A stretch of DNA of 64,000 nucleotides, taken from positions 54,984,148 through 55,048,147 of the forward strand of contig CM069446.1 in NCBI GenBank assembly GCA_035610835.1, read 5' to 3'. Positions 1 through 12,000 of the stretch are shown in pieces (within the stretch, counting starts at the first letter, position 1; each line of letters opens with the position of its first letter). The translations under genes were made by a program, and so were the position numbers. The DNA comes from Ophiura sarsii. Its lineage: Eukaryota > Echinodermata > Ophiuroidea > Amphilepidida > Ophiuridae. Below the pieces are notes generated by a model. That model worked only from the letters and a program-made list of their open reading frames with translations, was not told the DNA's origin and did no database searches.

Positions 1-21
1 GGAAAATGGCGTAGCCAACAT
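1..21 (-). CDS. NAA80: NAA80-like exon 4, copy A, first seven codons only
   Basis: The acceptor CAG at 24-22 follows a TTTATTTATT pyrimidine tract, the same as in copy B at 41746-41744. The visible codons read MLATPFS, against MLATAGP in copy B, so the two exon 4 copies diverge within seven codons. The rest lies outside the window. Confidence 0.7.
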
Positions 22-3000
22 CTGAATAAATAAATGAAGAAAAATTAGTGCAAATAACATGTCAACGTATCAATGAATTAGATCAAAAGTGGAGGACTCT
101 GGGGTTTTTTCAATCGCAGGTGTTGCAAGACAATTAGTTTTAGTTGCATACGAGGAACGAACACAAAACAATACGGCGCCTTTTTTTTACCAAAGGTATA
201 CCGATATGACCGAGGCGCACCAAAGCAGAACGGAGCTCATTTTGCGGTGAGGAACTTCTAAAATCGTATGGCTGTATGTTGACAACTTTAACAGTGCAAA
301 TAAACCTCGATAATTTGGAATCCAACGAGCTATTGTGTTAGCTTTGTGGTATTCTATGGTTATAAAAGTGATAGAAAGTTCTTAAAAGTGTGTTTAAATG
401 AATTTGTGATATTCGTGAGACATTATTATTTAAAAGGAAAACATTTATAACAATTTTTCAGTGATTTGAGTTTTTCGCGTTGATATTCTTACTTAATTTA
501 GAGTCAAATTAGCTTGACAAAAATTCTAAGTTATGATCAAATGAATAGAACTGTTCGTATGTCCAGGTCATGTTTAAGTGCTATGAATGAGAAAGTACAG
601 AGAATTTGGATGGTTTCCATTTAAAATATGAAAGTAAAGTTGTCAAAATAAAGCTCATTACGTTCCAGTTACCTGTATAGTTTGGGATATATTTTGACAG
701 GTTGAACTATGGTTGAACTGGCCATGAAGCTAGTATTTGCGTGTGAACGAGGTGTGAATGGTGTGAACACGCTGGACCACCTGTCGGGCTAATTTTGAAA
801 ACTAAAATCTTCTCTATATCGTAAATCCGGAACTTGGGGGATGGGGAGGGGTTGGGAGAAGTGGGTGGGGGAGGGGGAGGATAGGAGATTAGGAGAGTCT
901 CAAAGTTTTAAGGAGATGGAATCGTAATGTAAATTTCCATCCCAAATACCTCATTTTTAAGATGAATAAAGAAATCAAGTGTCAATATCTGTGAGAGATT
1001 AAAGACTAGTGACAATATTGGGATTAGATTTACTTGAGTGAATCCATTGATAAACAATTGAGAAGGTTATTTGGAAAGGAAGTCGAAATTGTCAGACTAC
1101 CCACCATGAGAGTACATTGGCTAATATGAGGTTGATTAATTATTCATGAGCTATTTCCAATGGGAATTCTGTATGGGGATTTGAAGAAGGCACATGTGTT
1201 CTTCAATTCCCTGGAACAGATTTGTTCCACACATTTGTTCAACTCATACTGAAATATTACACTCCAAATTTAATATATGGGATTATTTTGACACCAAAAC
1301 CAAGTGTCCTAATACTTATGGTTGCTAGCAAAGAAGATTTTGAAGACACCACCACAATGCATTGCGTTTTTGCAAAATGATCTCATTCTTGTCTCTAATT
1401 TGTTTCAGTTCCCATAGACATATGCACACAATCATGGCTTCATAGCGCGTTCATCGTTGGAGCTCTTAGGTTCTAGTTTTCATCAATGAATAAATCAGTT
1501 ATCAGTGTTCTTTTTTCTTATTTCTAAAACTTAAGAGCTTGACAAATGCATCATGTGAAAAAGCCTTAGTTGGCTGGTGCTCCCGCAATGCATTGTGGGA
1601 TATCCTTATAATCTTCTTTTGGTTGCTAGTGTACTTACCCCTCCACCTATAGTCTCGACTCTCCAGTCGCAAAATTCATATCCTTTCTTTATGATGAGCG
1701 CCTTAGCGATTTGTGGTGATGTGGACATCATAATCCATTTGAATCCTAAGCTCTTGCAGAGGTCTTCCACCATTTTTGTGAATGTCAGACTTAAACCCTG
1801 GTCACGATATTGTTTATCGACGACACCTGTATATCATAGAAAACCGAAAAACAGGGTCCTCGTGTTATTTTCTCTAGCGGACAGCCTGTCAGCAGGTCAC
1901 GCTCTGCTTCATGCAAGCTCCAAAGAATTCCGAAATTTTCCGAATAGAATAGCCAACTTTAGATCGCTTTCTCATAAAACCAGCGTATGTAGGAAGACTA
2001 CTTCATTCACATTTGTTTTGATTTATTATTTTCTGCAACTCCTTATATCAAATAGTGTTACTTTATGACTATATAAATGGCATAATTCTTGATTAATAAA
2101 TGTGGTGAAATGTTCATAATTGTGTGATATGCGACTACAAACCGTGGACGTGACCGTTTACAACATTTGAATAACTATTTGCCAACATACACTTCATTAT
2201 AAGGCATTGATCGTTCATAATCATATAGTAAAAAAAATTAAAGTGAGATAGGGAGATATAGCAAATTTATGGAGACAGATAAAAATGGCGATACAGTTTT
2301 CAATATTTTAGCTCCTTTAGATCATTGGAAATGATCAAATCACCTGTATTAAAGGGATACTAAGAGATGTGTTGAAGGCTGCGCCCTCAATCAGGATAAA
2401 AACCAGGCATTTCTACATTTTAACATTTGTATTGCATACACAAACTTACAGCTGTAAGGATTAAACAAAATCAGTTGTCTTTGTGCAATAAAACTTCGTT
2501 TAAACAAATTCCATCCTCGGCTCGGACAGTATTTTATGGTTAGCGTTACGCTATTTTTCTTTTCCATTCAATTTACATACGATATTACATAGAGGGCGTT
2601 TAAAATAAGTTTCAATTAGACGATGCCGGTCACGATTTGCCTAAATTTGCAATTCGTATTGGTTTAACACGTAATCGCGAATACCCACCAACTCCACTCT
2701 AAAGTGTCCTTTCTTTTCATTTTTGCAAGTAAAATAACAGTTCTTGAATATGGCGGGTAATTTTAAATTAGTCACGTGTTTAGCTCGAAATTCCATATTA
2801 TACACCTCAATTTTGATGCGAAATGGTAGAAAAGGTGTATAATACTTTGACGATATTCAAGCCTTATATTATAGTGTTATGATTATTGGGGAAATAACAA
2901 AATTTACGCGTGAGTTCGAATTTCACTGGGGTAACTTTTTCTTTTGTCTTTATTTTTGTAACAAAATGACGTTGTTTTATCAAATATTTGATGTCACAGA

Positions 3001-6000
3001 GCTTCCATTCTCTATCTAGAATACCCCAAACACATTTATAGACCTACATCCCAAATGCATCTGTGGAAAGGCTCGCTTCGGCAACCGATGCCCGGGTTAA
3101 GCCGAATTAAAATAAGTTATACGGTAACCCAGCTTGAGATTATAGAATCGTTGAAGGTATCCCCAAAGCAGCTGATGAGAGGGCTTGGCGACCCCCGAAA
3201 TGTACATAATCTGGTTGATTATTTAGATCAAAAAGTTACGAGTACAAAATAGGCCTACGCATGCAATACATGCATTTTACGGAATAAACCTTTCCCTTTC
3301 TTCATGACTATCTCCCTCCCCCGGGACTTATGGTTGTTGAGGATCATGTCCTTACATTCTTCTCTACAACTTGTTGTTGTATACTAGAGGGTAACGCTCG
3401 CTTCGCTCGCGACCCGCTAGATGGTTAAGCAAACCAGTGGTTCTCGGCTTGTTTTAGAGAATAAAAAAACCAAAAACTAAGTAAGACTTTTGGTTTTTTC
3501 GACCCAGGCCCAACTATTATTGATTTCATTTTACAAACGTGCATGCGCACACCTAAATAAAAATAAATTGAAGGCAGAACATTTGTAGCAGACATATTTA
3601 TTTAGTTTCTATCCACGAATAAAATGGAAATATACTCTTCATTTATGAGACATAGGATTTGGGATTTACATCTAGTGAGAAAAGACGCAATATTAGTTCC
3701 GTCTGATGTCAATATTTATTAAAATACATAGAAATATGAAATGTTTTACATGTTGTTGAAATGTTGTGATAAGACTATCATGGTAATGGTCTTTTGAGGG
3801 TCTAAGTAGTAGTTTTACAGGGGAGACCTAAATTAATCAGCTGTGTGGGAGAAGCAATTGGAGGTGGAAGGTCTTGTGGGTGAAATTTATAAAATGCTTG
3901 TGGAGCATATAAATTTGTTCTTTTTATACATGGGTAAGTGAAGCTGTTTAATATGAAATATTTTCATTGAAATTAGGGTATTTAAACAATTGACCTGTGT
4001 ATATATAAACATTAAGGGAAAGTTGATGTGTTTGCCTTATCCAAAATGATTAAGCATTATATATAAAATCATTGATTTCCTGGTCATTATGACAGCCTAT
4101 AAAGTATGGGTCTGTTTTCTATTTAAATTCTAGATATTTTAAGGACCTTGTTTAACATCCCATTTATATGAAAGACATAATAATATCGGTTTTCTGGCTT
4201 TAAGGCACTTTACCACTGAGGTACGTGTCATAGGCCTATAGGTTTCAATCCGTATTTCTATAACAATCCAGGCCCTAATCCAGGCCCTAATACGGTCCGT
4301 TTTGTGGATGGGTCCGATGGGATTTAAAGCATTTCTTCTCACTCCCCTTAAATCCATGTTTAATATCTGGGATGAAGGCCCAGTGTTGTATCTATGTGGG
4401 GAAGGGGAGGGGGTTGATTCATCATTTAATTTGATTGATTTATAAAGTTATAATTTTAAAATTGAAATTCACAAACTCAAAACATATTAAACATCTACGA
4501 TCAATGAGTGAAAAAGAGATTTGATTCAATTTAGGAAATTATATTTAATATCCCTCCAAAAGTCCCTAGACTCAAATTATATAAACTCATAAAACAACGT
4601 CATTTGTTACAAAAATAAAGACAAAAGAAAAATGTTTAACTCATAAAACAACGTCATTTGTTACAAAAATAAAGACAAACGAAAAAGTGACACTGTTGGG
4701 ATTCGAACTCATGGAAACTACTTCTTAGCGCAATCAGGCTAATGAAACGAAGGGTATTATAGACCGCTGCGCCATCGAGACAAATATTAATTTTAGTGGC
4801 GACGAATAACATAATAGTTATACGTTCGGTTCAAGTGAGCAGTGTTGCTATAAATGGTAAGCCCAAAAGGCACCCACTAAACTTTATAATTGACATGATC
4901 CACCCGTCTCGCATCACGCAAAATGACGCCCAGTCATGCGCCTGTAGCATAAGCTTGGCAACATCGTAAACCCTGGTTCGGCGACTACTTCCGATATATT
5001 TTGATATACCAAAAATGAAATTATCCAGACCCCAACCCCCTCCCACCAAAGTATTTATGAACGGTCCTTTACTATATGATAAAAAGTTGTTTGATCAGTT
5101 TAAACATTGTAAATTTAATGTATACACTATACAAATGCTTTTTTCCCTCTGAAATATGGAAATTTGAATTAATTGCAATTTAATATTAGAGAAGTGTACG
5201 GCTTTTCAAGAAGCACGGCGCGGCTGCGGCGGATCCCGACGAGTTTTTGTTCGTGTTGCCGTTGTGTTCTTACGATACCAGCACGTGACCAGGGGTCTTG
5301 CCACAATGATTTTTTTCGTGATCGTAATCGTCTCGTTTCAATTAATAGCGATATTTAAACATATTTCAACATTGTTTTAATCAAGTTTTGCTGCTTTTTT
5401 GTGAACTTGAACACGACGGTCGTTTCAATGAGTAGTCATGGCCGAGCGGTTAAGGCTATAGACTATAAATCTATTGGATTCTCCCCGCGCCGGTTCGAAT
5501 CCTGCCTGACGAAATGTTGTTACAATAAGCGATTTGGTCTGTGTATTGGAAAATGGCGTATATTTTTACTCCGCAAATTTTCATTCATGGATGTAATCGT
5601 CTACCTCCAGAGTATATTACTGCATTATTTCCAAGATGTTTCACATTTTAATGTCGGGAACCTTATAACCTTTGACGAGTTTACATTTTACAAATGTGTT
5701 ATTTTTTCTTTGGGAGAAATTTGCTATCAAACACGATGATAATATGTGGTAATTGTGCCGGTTTATCGAAAGGCAGGAAATACTGTTATTATAAAAGAAA
5801 TATATTGTTATATCCATTATCCTTTTTATTACCTGGAGTTCATGGGTTTTCTAAACCACAGTTCAAATTTTAGCCCATTAGACAATACCATGATTTGAAA
5901 TAAGCCGCTCCTAAACTAATTAGTATGCACAGCCAATCGGAGTGCGTGTCTTCCGCAAGAAATCGTGCATATTTCATTTTACAGTGAACGCTTTTTGTGT

Positions 6001-9000
6001 GTGCTAACGACTGACTGATGAATCTAAATACAAACTATGATATTTGGTTATCACAATACATTGTTATGTTCAAGAATGTACCCAATAGGTTTTAATTGGC
6101 ATATCAAGGTCTGTGAGTCGGTCACCATCCCGTACTAAAGGAAATTAAGAATAGTGTAATACACGTGTGGAAAACACTGGATCAAAAATGAGTTCGTGAT
6201 ACAGATTAAACTGAATGATGATTAAATCGATGGGCCATCAACTATAACAATGTCGCATCGGACCATGGATCGCTGCACATGGCAGGTATCAATGGGCGCT
6301 TCTTATCTCTTCAGATAGCATATGTACACAATCTTACAGACTCAATACCTCCGTGAGCAACCAATTAACATAGAGGTTAACCTTTGGTGACACGCTTGTA
6401 TGTATTGTATTGTATTTTAGCAGTGTGCTAGCTACGTATACGTCTCGAAATTTATAGAAAATCCCTTCTCTACAATGGAGCACCAATTGTAGATGAGTTG
6501 AAGTGATGAGTGTTTTTTTATTTTTAATATGACGCTTCAAAAGAACATAAATCTACTTCGGAACATTTTGTTTATGTATAAATAACAAATAAACAGCAAA
6601 TTTGTCCACCTTGATTAATGTCCTTTCCGGCAATAAACTGCTATCACGTCTTGCTATTTTCCTTGTACTTTCCTATTATTCCTATTTTCTCTTTCATCCT
6701 TCTCTTTTTCTCTTCGCTCCCTTTTCATTTTTCGATATATAATTTTTTTCATTTTCAGTTATTCTCAGTTATCCTCTGTAAATTTATGAATACAAAGTGA
6801 AAACTAGTTGTTTAAAATATACAATCGACATACCTGATTCACCATAAACCCCGTTTTCAACGTTTCTAACTTGCACAATTCGTAAGTGGGCAATCACCTT
6901 TTCGGATGGTTGGTCGAGATTCCTGACAAGGACGACAGAGTACGGCAATCCGGAATTGCTTTTCTCGAGTATTTCTAATCTGAAACAAAATTACAGATTT
7001 ATATTGTAAAAACTCTGGTGTTTACCGTTCACAAAATATGGGCCGTATATATCTTGACAGACGCCCGGGCGCCAAATAATTAACCGCTACCAACATGTGG
7101 ATAGGCTAGTTAAAATGCGTTATAATAACATCATAGCTCGGGCGTAGTTCACAGAAAGCTCGCTGTACGGTATACATATTCGTCTCACGCACGTTTCATT
7201 GTATTATATATTATATCGTTAAAACAGATTAGCTTTATTCCGTAAAAATCAAATCGATTAAAATTCCAATAGCTGCCAGCCAACTCTTTGTGGTCTAATG
7301 GCTATCGAGCAGGGCCCATGCACGAAAGGTTACTGGTTCGCATCCCGGTGTCGTATAATTTTGCGTATAAACCTTGTTCGATATTTTTTCGACAACGGAT
7401 ATATGTAATGTAAGTACAAGTACAAAACACTTGTATACATACATGTATATCAGTTTCAATATAAATGTTGTTTACGGTAAATAAAATCTTAATATTGATC
7501 TTAAGCAAATGGTTGGAAACTTCATTGTTCGATATTGATATCTGTTAAATAATTATACCAAGTATTAATCTGTACACATTTTAATAACAAAGTGTATAAA
7601 CGAAAAATCATGAGGGTAGTCATTTTGGACGGCCTTTCAAATCATCCTTTTATGGTAGTGATGTCCCACATCTGACAATATTAAGCAATATAAACGCGCG
7701 TTTTGCATCCATAATGCGTATCAAAATCATGTTATTGACTCGTAATGAACTGTATCAACACATAATTATTATTTGGTGTCCATTTTCTAATTCGTTCGAA
7801 TTGATTTTCCTCAAAGGCCCTTTTATAAAAACTATGTTCCTTAAAATTTCGCATGTCGTGGGCACCGAATCACCATTTTAGGTGTACTCGTTTAGCTCCC
7901 AGAATTTCGCTATAGGGGATTTGACCGAAACGAATGATGGAGACCGTTTGAGGCAGTCATTTTAAAATAAGCCCTTTTGTAACAATGTCTTAGGCTTACA
8001 TCTTTCATTTATTAATCAATTACGCATGCAGTGTACATCCATTTATTTTAACTCATACATTCAAATTTTCAACAGGTTATCTTTTAAATTTTGATGGCCA
8101 TTGTCAACACACCTGTAAATAATTTTGGCCACGTAGGATTTTTTATGACTTGTGATACAATGTTCCTTTCACACTCAGCTTCTTACAACACCAACTCATA
8201 AAAATACTCAAAGACTGATTTTTATAAAGAAACATTTTATTATAAAGAGCTGGGTGGGTCTCAGATTGAGAGTGATTTTCAGGTACTCTGCGTCATAGTA
8301 GATTCATTATAATGACCATTAAAGGAAATCCAAATTTGATACGATGATTGCACTTGGTTAGGGCATCATGCAATGATTATTAAGAGAAATGAATGATACG
8401 TTTTTGGATGATAATTCCTTTCAGAAAACAGATCATAACTCAGTACACACAGGAATATTTCACAAGTAAAAGCATGTCAGTCAATTATATGCTTTTCTTT
8501 GTATTATGCGCAATGATATGCTTTTCTTTGTATTCTGAACATTGATACAGTGCTTTCCAGTAGCGTGCGCAAAGGGGGGGGGGGGGGGCGGCGAGGGGCC
8601 GCGTTTGAAATCAGTCTGGGGAAATGACTGCCAGTCGGGGGAAACTACTACCAGTCGGGGGCAGGGCCGTCACTAGAGGGGGGGGGGGGTGACCCAAATA
8701 GTCGGCAAATTTGTAGTCGGCAAATTTATGCAGCAGTCGGCAAAATAAAAGAAAATGTTATAGAGAAAACTGATGAAAACCTGGAGGATTGGCCTTTAGT
8801 TGTTGACTGTGGTGTTTTTTGGACTGTGCGATTTTTGGACTGTGCGATTTTATTGGACCGTGCGAAATTATTTACCCTCAACAAATTTTGGGCCTAATGT
8901 TTCAGTTTCAGTTTCAGTTTTATTTACCAATAATACATATACAATAATTTTAAGTAAATACATTGGTGGGCTGACCAAAATCAGAGCAGAGCTCGCAAAT

Positions 9001-12000
9001 ATATTTGGCCACCCTTAAAAAATCATTTAAACGTAACAAATTCGGATACATGTTGTCAGAGGCATGGACATTACTGTATACTGATGATGTACACATTGCA
9101 GAATAAAAATATTATTATAATATTACTACATACGGTGAGTTATAACATTAATAGTGGATAATCAAAAACAAACAAAAAAGACAAACAAAAGTGACAATGA
9201 AATATGAAATGAATGAATTAGATTGAATTCACTGGCGATGTGACTGTATGGCAATTTGGTACCACGCGCCATAATGATGCTACAAAAGAAGCGATGCCAC
9301 GGATTATACACATACACACATCGCCAGGGAAATGACTGCACGAAATTTATAATTAAATTAAATATGGTGGTTGAAACATCATTCATAATATGATAAAAGG
9401 TAACCTTTGTATGTTTTGTTAAAACAATTTACGGATTTACATTTCTGAATGTCAGCATCAATGCCATTCCACTCCAGAGGCCCTTGTCTTCTAATGGTGT
9501 ATCTAGTGAGATCGGTTTTGAAATTATGAGGTCTATACAAGTTGGAAGATCTGGTTCCATAGGAGTGGATGGCAGTTGATTTCTTGAAATAATTTGAAAA
9601 ATAAATCAGGGAGCATATTATTTGTAAATTTATACATAAATATAGCCTTTTGAAGTCGATGAACATCGTAAATAGTGAGGGTCTTTAAGTTAGCAAACAG
9701 AGGGGCAGAATGTGCTAAATAATGTGAGTTTGAACAAAGACGAATGATTTTCTTTTGTTTAACATGAATTGAACGAAGATTACAATTATTGGAATCAGCC
9801 CAAACAATATTACAATACTGGATATGGGGAAGTACGAGGCTTGAATAGAGGGAAAACAAAATATGAGATGACAGAGAATGTTTTAACCTAAATAAGATTC
9901 CAGTATATTTTGAGACGAGATTAGTGATGTGGGCGTTGTGCTGATACCATGATAAAGATTCATCAACTATTATCCCAAGAAATTTGGTACTCGAAACCTT
10001 CATGATTGGGATATTTTCAATGTTGATGTCGGGATAATTATGAATACGTGAGTCATATCTATTTCTGAAGTACATGTAAGTAGTTTTGTTAATATTTAGG
10101 GATAACTTATTAGCATTTAACCATGTGGTGATTTTTATTAGTTCGTTTTTCGTAATATTAGCAAGCTCGGTGAGGCTTTTATGTGAGGCAAGTAGGTTGG
10201 TATCATCAGCAAAAATTACGAATTTAAAGAAATTACTTGAAAATACAATATCATTTATATAGATAATAAACAAAAGGGGTCCCAATATAGAACCTTGAGG
10301 AACACCACAGGTGGAGGAAATGCCCTACAAATGCCAAATTATAAAACATTTAGGTACATTTACAGCACTGTTTACCTTTTCTAGGACGTTAAATTTCGAC
10401 TTATAGTGGGGTCTTAGTTTCAAACACTGCTGGGTATTGCCAGAGTGCAAAATATTATTTGATGGTGTGCATTCTGCAGGTGTGGAATTTGTTTCTAAAT
10501 GTTGTTTGTAATGTTTGTGCAATATTAATAAACTATTGGAGTCCTTTTCTTCATATCTAAGCATGCATTTTACATGAATTTGGGTGTTTGGTACCGTCGG
10601 TAGTATTTTATCAAATTTGCTATCTAAATTGCTACAAAATAGTATGCAGAAATTTAGAGTTATTTCATTTGGAGTGCCCAAAATCTTTTACTCAAAAACC
10701 CATGTTAATTGTAGCAAAAAACAAGCTATAGGATGTATAGGCTAAATGGCTCATCTCTTTATACACTCCCCCCCCCCCCCCTTCCCCCTTTTCCCTGGAT
10801 GAAGTCACAATTAGTCGGACAAGTGGGGAATCGTTCTATAATTCAGGTGTATGTGTTGAAAAATTGATACCCAAAATCGTTTCTAGTTCACACAAGATCT
10901 AAATTATTCCATGTTTAAACTTATTATGGATAGTAAACACGGGTCTCAAATCTAAGCTTAGGCCTAAAAAAAAAAAAGTTTGTTTGCCCAAACACGACCG
11001 ACCCATAAAATCTCAAAACCCCATGCCTTTTTTTTTTTCTTTTTTTTTTTGAGATTTCATTTTTTTTCTTCAAATAATGTTTATGTTGAAAAATATATGT
11101 ATTAAATGATATTTTCATCTTAATTTGCCAAACTAATCAACTAAACTGCCCTGTAATTTACTTATTCCCACATATCCACCCTTTAAAACACTAAGGAGAT
11201 GCAAATCCAAGATCCTACCACTGAAAAACAGAACATGTCAGTCCATCCATCATGGTCTGAAGGTTTGTACTACAGGCGGCCAGCTGCACTATGTATTAAA
11301 AACAAAATACATGTATTAGCCCTAACCAGCCAGGCTATGTTCGTACGGTGTGGAAACCGGGGGAGGGGGACAAAGTTTGATTTTTTAAACCAAATAATCG
11401 CCGTGAAACCCCTTGGAATTGACCACCGGAACCTCTGATCACCGCGCCGCGTCCCTAACCACTCGGCTATTACCTGCCAACGCTCACCTGGCAGCGATTT
11501 TGTACACACATATCAGCTTGGTTGATGACATCATCGAATCATATGCTATAGAATGCATGTGGACAATGTTTTTTGCTTCAGTGAATCGTAGTGTAGGAAG
11601 GTTAGGGTCTTAAAAACATCAAATTGTATAGTCTTTTTCTTCTCTAAAAGTGTCCATAGCCAAAAAATAAATAAAAAAATAAAAAAAGGTAATCGACCTA
11701 CCGACCCACTTTTTTCAACTCTTGTTTGGGCAAACAAACCCCTTTTTTAGGCCTTATTTGAATAACGTCTTCACCGTATCTGATTTGTCCTTGGTACATG
11801 ATACTGCAACTGATACTGCGGAGTAGGTCCTCCTTAGGTAACTCTCCTGCTTAAAGTATACCGTAGATATTCGATATCAGGCCATAAAAGTTAACAGAGT
11901 ATGAACAGAGCCAAGTAATTTCATGAATTTTGTAGTGAGCACCATCTCTTGATATTAATGTATACGTTTGATAAACACTCAGGAAATACGGAGGTTCGCA

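Larger units (their letters stand above)
1827..6833. other. Intron 2 of copy A
   Basis: The 5.0 kb holds a candidate plus-strand terminal exon (3000-3252), a tRNA-derived SINE (4592-4780, minus) and a 3' fragment of the same family (about 2905-2985, plus), a relic of a Harbinger-like terminus at about 5040-5065 (CACCAAAGTATTT), and a Ser-type tRNA-like sequence (5432-5513). A pyrimidine-rich tract lies at 6640-6760. The rest is AT-rich with nothing recognisable. Confidence 0.7.

Noticed and set aside
1577..2068. 163-codon plus-strand open frame (also at 44856-45347)
   Set aside because: It lies antisense to NAA80-like exon 3, which has matched splice sites and a recognisable GNAT reading. 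The plus frame has no family marks.
10325..10681. 118-codon minus-strand frame upstream of the LINE RT (also 53604-53960)
   Set aside because: It has no recognisable domain, does not resemble LINE ORF1 or the missing N-terminal RT, and sits beyond the truncation point. Probably a chance frame in the target sequence.
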